Notes: generated by a model from the sequence alone, not told the origin. Numbered from the stretch's first letter, positions 15,365 to 24,100 are shown. The stretch: 32,458 nt of DNA from DATEMK01 sp039914625 (GCA_039914625.1 JBDSOU010000190.1:1-32458), one strand, 5' to 3'. Program-made: numbers and translations.

Positions 15365-16332
15365 GCTACCGTATAATTGACCTTCCCCATTATGTATCCG
15401 AATCAGGGTATATGCAGACATTGAATGCTATGGTTAAACGATTAGCTGCGTTACCTGAAACAATTTCAGTTTACCAAGTTGGAAGCATCTCCAGCCCGGG
15501 TATTTCTGATCTTGATATGATCGTGGTTTTCAAGGACAATCAAAAAGTTGAACAAAATTTTCTTGGAAATCTTTCAACGGAAGAAAAATATTTGTTTGTT
15601 CATAATCTTTACGGCATTTCCGAGAGAGATTTTGCGGATGTTAAACGCTTTACTTTTTTTAATAATTTTACGCTCCTTTACGGAACGGATACGAGGACAA
15701 ATCCATTCCTGTCTCCGGAAAATACTGAGGTCTTAAAAAAACAGGTGGCAATCGAATACTTAATCAGAATGTGCATTACCGTTTATCTTCAGCAGTCCTA
15801 TCGTGTGTTGCGTGTCCGCGATTTGCTCCTTCATGTGAAAGCGTTGCAGTATGATTGTGAATTTCTTGGAATTCATTCGGGCAGGTTAGTCGAAAAAATT
15901 TCAGAAATCATTGAATGGAGAAAAAACTGGTTCAGCCATACACCGTCAACTAAATCAATTATAAACTGGTGGAATGAATTTTATAAAGAGTTTGAATTGT
16001 TTATAAAATCGTTATTTGAGAATCACAAATTTTATCTTCCGGGAAAAACATCTTATCTGATAACAAACAATATTTCAGTGGTACCGTCAAAAGGCACTGT
16101 TCGTTTTTCAAGAAAGGGATTTGTGTTGCCTGTAACTCTTTCATTTTTAGGAAAACGTTATTTCCGCATTCAAAATAAATTAAATCAATTCAGCTTTGAA
16201 GTTCCGGTTACATCTGATAATATTCCTTCCATTCTTGAAAATAAATTTGAGTTTGAAAAAAAATATTTTGAATACAACAGGAAATTTCTGCCTAATTTTT
16301 TTACACTTACGATGAATCTTCATGTACATTAA
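15361..16332 (+). CDS. Nucleotidyltransferase-fold protein, second of a tandem pair
   Basis: A 323-residue protein. The N-terminal fold motif is VYQVGSISSPGISDLDMIVV, with Gly41-Ser42 and the acidic pair Asp50 and Asp52, which is the GSx(n)DxD pattern of the nucleotidyltransferase superfamily. The rest holds helical stretches with many aromatic residues and no membrane span. It shows little direct similarity to its upstream neighbour outside the motif, so the pair is not a simple recent duplication; a heterodimer is possible. It is coupled to that gene by a four-base overlap and followed 42 bases later by a sulfotransferase gene. Function is unknown. Confidence 0.7.
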   Translation: MSYRIIDLPHYVSESGYMQTLNAMVKRLAALPETISVYQVGSISSPGISDLDMIVVFKDNQKVEQNFLGNLSTEEKYLFVHNLYGISERDFADVKRFTFFNNFTLLYGTDTRTNPFLSPENTEVLKKQVAIEYLIRMCITVYLQQSYRVLRVRDLLLHVKALQYDCEFLGIHSGRLVEKISEIIEWRKNWFSHTPSTKSIINWWNEFYKEFELFIKSLFENHKFYLPGKTSYLITNNISVVPSKGTVRFSRKGFVLPVTLSFLGKRYFRIQNKLNQFSFEVPVTSDNIPSILENKFEFEKKYFEYNRKFLPNFFTLTMNLHVH

Positions 16333-16374
16333 TCCTTTGGCTGATCAGAATAAATTCAACGCTGAAGTATAACA

Positions 16375-17127
16375 ATGAACTATATTTTTATAACAGGATT
16401 GGGCAGATCAGGTACTTCTTTTATCAGTGCATTGCTTTCAAAAATCCGTGACGTTCATGTAGGGCATGAAGATACAGGCAGCCGGGAATTCTGGCTGTTA
16501 AGCTGGTATCTGCAAGATACCTCTTACGCAACAGAATACCTGCTGCGAAAAAAAAAGAAAATTGAAGCCGACATCCATTCCGGCTGGTATATTGATTCAG
16601 ATTCTTATTTGCAAAATGCAACGGACGACCTGCAAAAAGTTTTTAAACCCAAAGCGGTTTTTCATTTGGCAAGAAATCCCAAAGAAGTGGTGCGGTCCAT
16701 TTATACCCGCAGAAATGAAAATGATATTCATCTGCTGCCAAAAGAAAAAAAAGATATTCAGCGATGGATGGATGGCAACCGCTTTGAACAGGTTTGCTGG
16801 AACTGGAGAAACGCTGTCGAAAACTTATTGGATAAAAATGTTCCGGTCATTAAACTGGAAGAATTGACAGAAGATTATAATTACTTCAATGAAAAACTTT
16901 TAAAACCGTTTGGATTTACTTTGGAAAAAAATAAATGGGAAGAAATAAAAAATAAAAAAGTAAACAAAACCCGCAGCGCTTTATTCCGCTATACGTATGC
17001 AAAAGTAAAAGGCAAACATTACCAGCCTGATGTATTGCCTGATTTTCCGGAATGGCCTGACGAATACAAAAAGATTTTCACAGAATATTGTTTTCCTGCA
17101 ATGAAAAGGCTGGGCTATAGCTTATGA
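16375..17127 (+). CDS. Sulfotransferase family protein, third in the locus
   Basis: A 250-residue protein. It starts with MNYIFITGLGRSGTSFISAL, a PAPS-type P-loop, and has FHLARNPKEVVRSIYTRR as the probable 3'-phosphate motif with Arg and Ser in the expected places. KLEELTEDYNYF matches the usual Y/L-E-D-L block. It is shorter than the other two and lacks their spacing, so I place it in the broad sulfotransferase_3 group with less certainty. Its stop overlaps the start of the following glycosyltransferase by four bases (ATGA). Confidence 0.82.
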   Translation: MNYIFITGLGRSGTSFISALLSKIRDVHVGHEDTGSREFWLLSWYLQDTSYATEYLLRKKKKIEADIHSGWYIDSDSYLQNATDDLQKVFKPKAVFHLARNPKEVVRSIYTRRNENDIHLLPKEKKDIQRWMDGNRFEQVCWNWRNAVENLLDKNVPVIKLEELTEDYNYFNEKLLKPFGFTLEKNKWEEIKNKKVNKTRSALFRYTYAKVKGKHYQPDVLPDFPEWPDEYKKIFTEYCFPAMKRLGYSL

Positions 17128-18137
17128 AAAAAATTTTATGGCAAACCCGTGCTCCGCTCGTTTATGCTTCCTTTCAATCAGGGAAATTATTGAATGGCGC
17201 TAACGGGGGGAATGCGTATGACTTTCATGCGGCTTTGGCTTTGAAAAATAATTTTGAAATTGAGATTGATAAAAATGCTTTGCTTGTTGAAAAAGAAAAT
17301 ACCCTGGGTTATTGGATGAGGATGAAAGCCTATTATCCCAATGCTGATGTAATCATTAAAGAACCTTACCCGATGGTATTCGGAAATGTTGCGAAAAATT
17401 CAAAGCACGTTGCAATGATTCATCACATTGACGAAGATTTTTTTTTAAAAGATTTTCAACATCGTTTGTTTTTCAATCGCATGAAAAAAAGTTTGCTGAA
17501 AATGGATTTGGTTGTTACTGTTTCAAAATATTGGGAAGATTATCTCTCGGATTTAGGCTGCAAAAAGATTAAAGTCATTTACAATTCTTTTAATTCATCG
17601 GATTATTTTTTGCGGGAAGAAGAAATAAAAAAATTCAAATCACAATATCAATTCAATGCTGAGCAAGCCCTCATTTATATTGGAAACGCTCATCGTCCGA
17701 AAGGAGTTTATGAAGTGTATAAAGCGCTTCGCAACAAACCGTATCAATTAGTAATGTCCGGATCAAAAAACAATGCATCTGATTTGCCGGTAAAATTTTT
17801 AAGCCTCAGCCGTTTTGACTATTTGCGATTATTGCATGCAAGTGATTTGGTCATCACACTTTCAACAATGGTCGAAGGATGGAATCGCATTGCGCATGAA
17901 TCATTGCTGTGCAACACTCCTGTGATCGGTTCAGGAAGAGGTGGCATGAAAGAATTACTGGATGGAGCTGGTCAGAAAATTGTAACTGACAACTCTATTC
18001 TTCCGGAAGCGGTAGAAGAAGTCTTAAAAAAGAAAAAAGAATTTTCAGAAAAGGGTTTTAAATACGTTCAGCAATTTGATAAAACATATTTTGAAAATGA
18101 ATGGATAAAAACCATTACAGATTTAATTAATGAATAA
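17124..18137 (+). CDS. Family 4 glycosyltransferase (GT-B fold)
   Basis: A 337-residue protein. The C-terminal donor-binding half is recognisable: LIYIGNAHRPKGVYEVYKAL, then EGWNRIAHE, a proper E-x7-E motif, followed by SLLCNTPVIGSGRGGMKELL. The N-terminal half contains MIHHIDEDFF and VVTVSKYWEDYL, common at the acceptor side of GT4 enzymes. It is slightly short for the family. It should transfer a sugar from a nucleotide donor with retention of configuration, at the inner face of the membrane. It is coupled to the preceding sulfotransferase gene. Confidence 0.9.
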   Translation: MKKILWQTRAPLVYASFQSGKLLNGANGGNAYDFHAALALKNNFEIEIDKNALLVEKENTLGYWMRMKAYYPNADVIIKEPYPMVFGNVAKNSKHVAMIHHIDEDFFLKDFQHRLFFNRMKKSLLKMDLVVTVSKYWEDYLSDLGCKKIKVIYNSFNSSDYFLREEEIKKFKSQYQFNAEQALIYIGNAHRPKGVYEVYKALRNKPYQLVMSGSKNNASDLPVKFLSLSRFDYLRLLHASDLVITLSTMVEGWNRIAHESLLCNTPVIGSGRGGMKELLDGAGQKIVTDNSILPEAVEEVLKKKKEFSEKGFKYVQQFDKTYFENEWIKTITDLINE

Positions 18138-18171
18138 GCAAAAAATAAATTTCCAATTTTCAACTACAAAC

Positions 18172-18219
18172 ATCTGACTTCTGACCTCCGACTTCTAACC
18201 TCCAACTTCCAACTTCCAG
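18172..18219 (+). repeat. 7-base tandem repeat array (YTCYRAC) touching the asnB start codon
   Basis: Units ATCTGAC, TTCTGAC, CTCCGAC, TTCTAAC, CTCCAAC, TTCCAAC and a final TTCCAG that runs straight into the ATG at 18220. The array would form the end of the mRNA leader including the ribosome-binding zone, so it could affect translation start. It is of the same family and orientation as the array before the flippase gene. Confidence 0.95.
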
Positions 18220-20118
18220 ATGTGCGGTATAAACGGTATTTATAATTTTTCAAAAGTTATTTTAAACGATGGCGAATCGCTGGTAACTAAAATGAATCAT
18301 TGTATCCGGCATCGCGGTCCTGATGACAGCGGTTTGTGGAAAAATGAACTGGCAGGAATTTATTTCGGGCATCAGCGGTTAAGCATTATTGATCTTTCAG
18401 CGGCAGGACATCAGCCCATGGTGAGTGAAAAAGGGAATGCAATTATTTTCAACGGTGAAATTTATAACTACAAGGAAATTAAAGAACATGTAAAAGAAAA
18501 TAAATTCAAATCAAACAGCGACACAGAAGTATTGCTTTTCCTTTATGAAAAATACGGGCATGATTGTTTGAAATTTTTGAATGGCATGTTTGCGTTTGCC
18601 ATCTGGAACCATTCAAAACAGGAATTGTTTCTTGCAAAAGATCGTGCCGGAAAAAAACCTTTATACTATTCTTCTCAAAACGGAATATTTTCTTTCACGT
18701 CTGAAATCAAATCACTGCTTACACTATCATGGATAAAACCTGAATTGGACGAAAAAGCATTTTATCATTTTCTTACATTCAATATGCTTCCGCCTCCGGC
18801 AACCATGTTCAAAAACATTTTCAAAATTCATCCGGGGCATTTTATGGTGGTGAATAAAGACGGAATAAAAAATTATGAAAAGTATTGGGAAGTGGATTAT
18901 CAAAATTTACAGAATGAAAATTTAGAATCACTTGAACAAAAAACTTTTGATGGATTGCAAAAATCTGTAAACTATCGAATGGTGGCTGATGTCCCGGTGG
19001 GCGCTTTCCTCAGTGGTGGCGTGGATTCAAGCGCTGTGGTTGCGATGATGAGCAAAATGAGCGCGCATCCGGTTAAAACATATTCCATCGGATTTCAAGG
19101 TCAGCCAGAGTATGATGAACTGGAACATGCTAAAAAGATTTCAAAACTTTTCGGAACGGATCATTATGAAAAAATGGTATCACCAGATGACATGAAAAAT
19201 TTTCTTCCGAAAATTGTTGACATATTTGATGAGCCTCTTGCTGATTCAACATGCATCCCTATTTATTTTATTTCGCAATTAGCAAAAGAAAAAAATACCA
19301 TTGTGGTATTAACTGGCGATGGCAGTGACGAACTTTTTGCCGGATATAAAAATTACGCAAAATATTTAAAATTTTATCCGCTGTTTCATTCATACTCCAA
19401 AGCCCCCTCTTTTCTGAAAAAAATAATTGCTAAATCCTACAATACTTTTGACGATTCATCTCCGGCAAGCGAAATGTTTCATCGCGCATCGCTTGATCAG
19501 GAATTTTTTTGGGGCGGGGCAAGAAGCTTTAAAGAATCAGTAAAAAGAAATTTTTTATGTGACAGCTTTTTAGAAAGATCAAAAGGCTGGAGTTCATACC
19601 AGATGATTCTTGAATACAGAAAAATGTTTGACAACATTCCAAATCACAGTAAAGAAGACATTGACTGGATGTGTTACCTTGGATATAAATTTACTGACAC
19701 TAACCGCTATCTCTATCGCGCTGACAGGCTTGGCATGGCTAACTCAATAGAGTTGCGCACACCGTTTATGGATTATGAGTTTGTTAATTTCGCATTGTCG
19801 GTTCCGGGTAAATTTAAGATAATGAATAATGAGCCGAAATATATTTTGAAAAAGGCGCTTGAAAAAATTTTGCCGAAAGAAATTTTGTACCGGAAGAAAA
19901 TGGGATTTAATGTTCCGCTAAAGGAATGGGGAAATGAAGTGATGACAGATTATGTGGAAACAAATCTTAAATCATTTTGTGCCAATACAAATTTGTTTAA
20001 TGAAACCGGATTATTGACGTTATTAAACAAAATTAAGCAAGGAAAACAAAGCGGAACCAATGATCTTTTCACTGTTTACTTTTTGATGGCATGGTTTAAA
20101 AAATGGATAAATGCCTGA
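18220..20118 (+). CDS. asnB: Glutamine-hydrolysing asparagine synthase-type amidotransferase
   Basis: A 632-residue protein with the mature start MCGINGIYNF (Cys2 as the glutaminase nucleophile) and class II glutaminase blocks RHRGPDDSG, HQRLSIIDLS, NGEIYNY and SDTEVLLFLYEKYG. The synthetase half has the ATP-binding SGGVDSSAV at about 265 and LTGDGSDELFAGY, and ends with the family's RKKMGFNVPLKEW. This long AsnB form is common in exopolysaccharide loci. Its substrate may be aspartate or, as with WbpS in Pseudomonas O-antigen loci, the carboxyl group of a uronic acid on the glycan; the sequence alone does not decide. Confidence 0.92.
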   Translation: MCGINGIYNFSKVILNDGESLVTKMNHCIRHRGPDDSGLWKNELAGIYFGHQRLSIIDLSAAGHQPMVSEKGNAIIFNGEIYNYKEIKEHVKENKFKSNSDTEVLLFLYEKYGHDCLKFLNGMFAFAIWNHSKQELFLAKDRAGKKPLYYSSQNGIFSFTSEIKSLLTLSWIKPELDEKAFYHFLTFNMLPPPATMFKNIFKIHPGHFMVVNKDGIKNYEKYWEVDYQNLQNENLESLEQKTFDGLQKSVNYRMVADVPVGAFLSGGVDSSAVVAMMSKMSAHPVKTYSIGFQGQPEYDELEHAKKISKLFGTDHYEKMVSPDDMKNFLPKIVDIFDEPLADSTCIPIYFISQLAKEKNTIVVLTGDGSDELFAGYKNYAKYLKFYPLFHSYSKAPSFLKKIIAKSYNTFDDSSPASEMFHRASLDQEFFWGGARSFKESVKRNFLCDSFLERSKGWSSYQMILEYRKMFDNIPNHSKEDIDWMCYLGYKFTDTNRYLYRADRLGMANSIELRTPFMDYEFVNFALSVPGKFKIMNNEPKYILKKALEKILPKEILYRKKMGFNVPLKEWGNEVMTDYVETNLKSFCANTNLFNETGLLTLLNKIKQGKQSGTNDLFTVYFLMAWFKKWINA

Positions 20119-21251
20119 TGGTAAGACGTGTACTTTTAATTTCAAATGTTCCGCAGCATTACCGTATTCCTCTTTTCAATGAACTAAATCGTCAGTTGAA
20201 AGAAAAAAATATGGAGCTGAAAGTTGTTTTTGGCTCTAAAGGATACAAGCGCAGAAAATTCACTTTGGATTTTTCTGAAATCAAATTCAATTATGAAATT
20301 CTGAAATCAATCAAAATACATTTCGGAAATACTGAAAAAACTTTTTTTACGTACAGTGGCATTAATCAGGTAATTTCCGAATTTAAACCTGATAAAATAA
20401 TAGTCAGCGGGTTCAGTATCGCTACTGTTAAAATATGGTTACGATCTTTCTTCTTCAGAAGAATTGATTATGTGATCTGGTCAGGCGCGTTGGATTTTCC
20501 GGGAAGGTTGGATTCATGGTTCAGAAAGTTTGAACGAAGATTCCTGATTAAACGAGCTTCAGCTTTTGTTGCTTACGGTTCAAAGGCTAAAGAATATCTA
20601 GTTAAAATGGGAGCACCATCTGAAAAAGTTTACATCGCCATTAATACTGTTGACACTAAATTTTTTTTTCAGGAAACTAATAAAATAAGAGCAGCAATAA
20701 AGCAACCAGAGAAAAAGCATTTTATTTATATAGGTTATTTGGTTCCTCGAAAAAATGTGAGCAAATTAATTGAGATCATTGAACAACTTTCCAAAACAAG
20801 AAATGATTTTGTGCTTGATATTCTTGGCGATGGAAATGAAAAACAGCTTCTGGAAAAAATGGTTGCAGAAAAGAAACTGGATGATGTAATAAAATTTCAC
20901 GGATTCATTCAGAAAAATGATTTACCAAAATATCTTGCAGCGAGCATTTGTTTTTTATTCCAAACTGATTTTGATGTGTGGGGTTTGGTGGTGAATGAGG
21001 CAATGGCTGCAGGTATTCCTGTGATGTCATCCTATAATGCAGGAGCGACTTATGATCTTATTAAAGATGGTGAAACAGGATTTGCAGTTGATTACAACAA
21101 TCAGTCTGATGTATTAAAAAAAATAAATTCTTTGCTGGATAATCTCGTTCTTGCAGAAAGTATGGGAAAGAATGCTGAAGTGTTTATCGCAAAAAATGCA
21201 AGTATTGAAATAAGCGCAGGAGGACTTTTAGAAAGTGTTCTTCTTGAATAA
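20118..21251 (+). CDS. Family 4 glycosyltransferase with a D-x7-E variant motif
   Basis: About 377 residues from ATG at 20118, which overlaps the asnB stop as TGATG; an ATG at 20103 would add five residues (MDKCL). Visible blocks: ISNVPQHYRIPLFNEL at the N-terminus, IYIGYLVPRKNV and DILGDGNEK in the donor half, then FDVWGLVVNEAMAAGIPV. The usual first Glu of the E-x7-E motif is Asp here, a conservative change. GTs that open with this YRIPLFNEL pattern are common in O-antigen and capsule loci. Donor and acceptor unknown. It is coupled to asnB by the overlap. Confidence 0.9.
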   Translation: MVRRVLLISNVPQHYRIPLFNELNRQLKEKNMELKVVFGSKGYKRRKFTLDFSEIKFNYEILKSIKIHFGNTEKTFFTYSGINQVISEFKPDKIIVSGFSIATVKIWLRSFFFRRIDYVIWSGALDFPGRLDSWFRKFERRFLIKRASAFVAYGSKAKEYLVKMGAPSEKVYIAINTVDTKFFFQETNKIRAAIKQPEKKHFIYIGYLVPRKNVSKLIEIIEQLSKTRNDFVLDILGDGNEKQLLEKMVAEKKLDDVIKFHGFIQKNDLPKYLAASICFLFQTDFDVWGLVVNEAMAAGIPVMSSYNAGATYDLIKDGETGFAVDYNNQSDVLKKINSLLDNLVLAESMGKNAEVFIAKNASIEISAGGLLESVLLE

Positions 21252-21357
21252 TATTTGGTACTCAAAAGCCCTGAAGCCATAGCTAACTTTATTGTTTCTT
21301 CAGCCTCCTCACTTCTAACTCCGCACCTACGATCATTACTGATTACTATTAATAGAA

Positions 21358-21365
21358 TATCTTTG
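21358..21365 (+). promoter_or_regulatory. -7 element (TATCTTTG) for the Wzy-like gene
   Basis: TATCTTTG fits TAnnTTTG exactly and lies 25 bases before the ATG at 21391. It is followed by GCGCCTCTTAAAAT, much like the sequence after the element at 28614-28621 (GCGCTCTTAAAAT). The preceding bases (about 21310-21350) hold degenerate 7-base repeats (TTCTAAC; ATTACTG, ATTACTA). Confidence 0.5.
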
Positions 21366-21390
21366 CGCCTCTTAAAATAAATTATTTACC

Positions 21391-22707
21391 ATGAAATTCA
21401 AAGAATGGAAAGAATGGTACAAATCATTGCCAGATTCATTGCGATGGTTTGTTTGGCTCGTTCTCCTCCGACCTATAATTGATAACTTTTATTACCTGAA
21501 AGAGGTTTCTCCTTTTCTCTCTCCACTAAATATAGTTGGTGTATTGACACCAATTGTTATTTTTTTTACTCTTAAAAAAATGAAAAGACCTCCGCAATCT
21601 AATATTGATGGTAATTTCAGAATATATGGCGGGTTTGTCATTGCAGGAATAATAGTCATGTCAATTTCAGGAATAGCCCTGTTGCCTTTTTGGACTGTAG
21701 CCATTAAGATAACTGCGATTGTTTACATGTTTTTTTTTCTCAGGTATTTCGTCAGGAGTAAGAAAGATGTTGACGGCTTACTTCAATCCTTTTTATACAG
21801 CTCTATTGTTGTTATTTGCGTATTTATGTTTGAGATGTTTGTACATCCCCTGAATTTAGTGCATTCCCGGGGAGTAGAAAGATACCAGGGAAGTTATGCG
21901 GATGTTTTCAATTATGCCACCTATGTTACACTGTGTACACTTATTAATTATTACTTTTTGCTTTCTACCAACACCTCCTTATCCCGTAATGCACGAATCA
22001 GAAACGTTATTATAAATATAGTATTGGGAACGGCCATGCTAATTAAAATGAGCCACGTTTCTACTGATGTGGTTTTTATTGCTTTAAACATTCTTTATTT
22101 TTTAATAGCTTTTAAAAAAAATGCAGTAGGCGCCTTGATTTTTGCCTCTATTCTTGCCCTGATCGTTTACTCTTATGGAAAAGATACTATTGACGAAAAA
22201 TTAATGCCTCTTATTCAAACGGATGTTGACGTAGCCTCTGGTGAAGGTGATGAAGCTTATTATCTTCATGGCAGAGTAGGGCGCTGGGAGAGGATCACAG
22301 AGATTTTCGGCAACAGCTCTTTATTGTCACAATTATTCGGTATGCCTTTTAATGGCGGATTGCCTTTTTCATTTATTACAGGGGGAATTCACAATGATTA
22401 TATCCGTAATTTAATTTGTGTGGGATATGTTGGTTTAACCTTTTATCTGATCTTGCTTTTTAATCTTTTCAGACGAATAATTAAAGATCGTTTAAACATG
22501 CTGTATTTAGGGTTAGGAGCATTGGGAAGCCTTCTTTTATTTTCTGTATCAACCGTTCCTACAATTTATCCTGCTTTTATGTATGTTATCCTCACCGTAT
22601 TTGCTTATTTTTCAATTCCTGAAAATGTTTTGAGGAGACAGGAAATGGAAGAAAGATCAAAGTTATTAGCGGCTGAATCTGTAGAAAGTTCAAAGTTAGT
22701 TGCCTGA
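21391..22707 (+). CDS. Wzy-like O-antigen/exopolysaccharide polymerase (or ligase)
   Basis: A 438-residue polytopic protein with about ten to twelve hydrophobic segments and a large periplasmic loop before the C-terminal spans. In that loop are GRVGRWERITEIF and, further on, GGIHNDYIRNLICVGYVGL, which is the H-(N)-(D/S)-x(n)-G-x-x-G hallmark of the O-antigen ligase/polymerase family PF04932. With the flippase at 7468 it would form a Wzx/Wzy pathway that joins repeat units on the periplasmic side. Polymerase is favoured over ligase by the cluster setting, but sequence alone cannot separate the two. Confidence 0.85.
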   Translation: MKFKEWKEWYKSLPDSLRWFVWLVLLRPIIDNFYYLKEVSPFLSPLNIVGVLTPIVIFFTLKKMKRPPQSNIDGNFRIYGGFVIAGIIVMSISGIALLPFWTVAIKITAIVYMFFFLRYFVRSKKDVDGLLQSFLYSSIVVICVFMFEMFVHPLNLVHSRGVERYQGSYADVFNYATYVTLCTLINYYFLLSTNTSLSRNARIRNVIINIVLGTAMLIKMSHVSTDVVFIALNILYFLIAFKKNAVGALIFASILALIVYSYGKDTIDEKLMPLIQTDVDVASGEGDEAYYLHGRVGRWERITEIFGNSSLLSQLFGMPFNGGLPFSFITGGIHNDYIRNLICVGYVGLTFYLILLFNLFRRIIKDRLNMLYLGLGALGSLLLFSVSTVPTIYPAFMYVILTVFAYFSIPENVLRRQEMEERSKLLAAESVESSKLVA

Positions 22708-22773
22708 TACATTTACATCAGATTTTATTTTAATAATTACTCCAGACCCAAAACTGACTTCTGCATATTTTCA

Positions 22774-23880
22774 ATGAAAAAAAAGATTTTAATGCTTGGA
22801 AAACTTCCTCCTCCGTATATGGGGCCTTCCATTGCCACTGAAATCATTTTGAATTCTTCTCTGAAAAATAATTTTGATCTTATTCACATTGATACCAAAG
22901 CCAATGAATCGCTTCTCACACTTGGCAAATGGAGCATAAAAAAAATTATTAAGAACAATGCTATTTATTTTAAATTGTGGAAAGCGGTTTTGAAAAATAA
23001 GCCCGATCTTGTATGGATTCCAATCAGCCAGACTACTGTCGGCTTTATAAAAGATTCTGTTTTTATAATTATTTCAAAAATATCAGGAAGAAAAATTATT
23101 CTGCAACTCAGGGGAAGTGATTTTAAAAACTGGATTCAGAATAAAGCTTCTTTACTCACAAAATGGTATGTGAAAAACATTCTAAAATCAACGCATGGAA
23201 TAATTGTGTTGGGTAATAATCTCAAATATTTATTTGAAGATTACTTTTCGGATGATAAAATTTTTGTAGTTCCCAATGGAGCTGATTATGATATACCAGT
23301 CAAACATGAAAACATTGGTGATCCTGTAAAAATTATTTATCTCGGAAATTTACAGGCAAGCAAAGGAATTGAAGATGTTCTTGATGCACTTGTATTATTA
23401 AAAAGTAATTATCAGAAAACATATGCAGTCACTATCATCGGTGGATGGAGAAATGAGAATACAAAAATTAAATGCCTCAAATTAATTGATGACAATAAAT
23501 TGCCGGTAACAATATATCCTCCTGAAATTGATAAAGAAAAGTTCAGGCACCTGGCTTCATCGGACATTTTTGTTTTTACACCACGTGAACCCGAAGGGCA
23601 CCCATGGGTTATTGTTGAAGCAATGGCATCAGGGCTTCCAATCATCTCAACTGACCAGGGAGCAATAGTAGAATCTGTTTTTCACGGACAGAATGGATTT
23701 ATTGTTCAACCAAAACATCCGGAACAGATTGCTGAGAAATTAAACCTTTTGATAGAAAACGAGGAACTAAGAAAGAAAATGTCTCAAGAAAGCAGGCGAT
23801 TGTACCTCTTGAATTTCACTGAAGAAAAAATGGTGCAGCGATTATCCCACTCATTCCATATTCTTCTCGGTGAGAAATAA
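22774..23880 (+). CDS. Family 4 glycosyltransferase (GT-B fold)
   Basis: A 368-residue protein. It opens with KILMLGKLPPPYMGPSIATE, a start shared by many GT4 enzymes in capsule loci (a Gly-rich acceptor-side loop), has IIYLGNLQASKGIEDVLDAL at the start of the donor half, and EGHPWVIVEAMASGLPII, a full E-x7-E motif. It should add a sugar with retained configuration at the cytoplasmic face. It follows the Wzy-like gene by 66 bases. It is the last plus-strand gene before the minus-strand block. Confidence 0.93.
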   Translation: MKKKILMLGKLPPPYMGPSIATEIILNSSLKNNFDLIHIDTKANESLLTLGKWSIKKIIKNNAIYFKLWKAVLKNKPDLVWIPISQTTVGFIKDSVFIIISKISGRKIILQLRGSDFKNWIQNKASLLTKWYVKNILKSTHGIIVLGNNLKYLFEDYFSDDKIFVVPNGADYDIPVKHENIGDPVKIIYLGNLQASKGIEDVLDALVLLKSNYQKTYAVTIIGGWRNENTKIKCLKLIDDNKLPVTIYPPEIDKEKFRHLASSDIFVFTPREPEGHPWVIVEAMASGLPIISTDQGAIVESVFHGQNGFIVQPKHPEQIAEKLNLLIENEELRKKMSQESRRLYLLNFTEEKMVQRLSHSFHILLGEK

Positions 23881-23890
23881 TCCAAATAAT

Positions 23891-24046
23891 TTATTTCTTT
23901 TCTTTTTTTACAGAAGGTTTCGTGGCTGTGTTCGAAGTATCAGCTGTTGCTTCCACCGGTTTTTCAGCCGTAGTTTTATTGATCCCTTTTTGAGGATGAT
24001 TGGTGGTTTCACGGCTTGGAATAATTTTTTGTAAAACGATTGTCAT
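23891..24046 (-). CDS. Possible 51-residue lysine/threonine-rich small protein
   Basis: On the minus strand an ATG at 24046 opens a frame of 51 codons ending in TAA at 23891. The product begins MTIVLQKIIPSRETT and ends in a basic tail (KPSVKKEKK); the middle is rich in Thr, Ala, Glu and Pro, so it is likely unstructured. No family is recognised. It lies 54 bases downstream of the membrane/spermidine-synthase fusion on the same strand and ends ten bases from the convergent glycosyltransferase stop. It is kept as a candidate only because the frame fills an otherwise empty 220-base gap. Confidence 0.4.
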   Translation of the reverse strand: MTIVLQKIIPSRETTNHPQKGINKTTAEKPVEATADTSNTATKPSVKKEKK

Positions 24047-24100
24047 GGTATGTATGTTTTTTGAATTCGTAAAAATATAAATAAAATCAAATTAAAAGTT

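Noticed and set aside
10661..17127. Reading the three sulfotransferases as recent tandem duplicates
   Set aside because: Outside the PAPS motifs their lengths, spacing and sequence differ too much for recent copies.
21273..21303. CTGAAG ... CTTCAG inverted repeat as a terminator after the second GT4 gene
   Set aside because: The stem is only 6 bases with a loop of about 20 and no T run follows, so it is not a convincing terminator.
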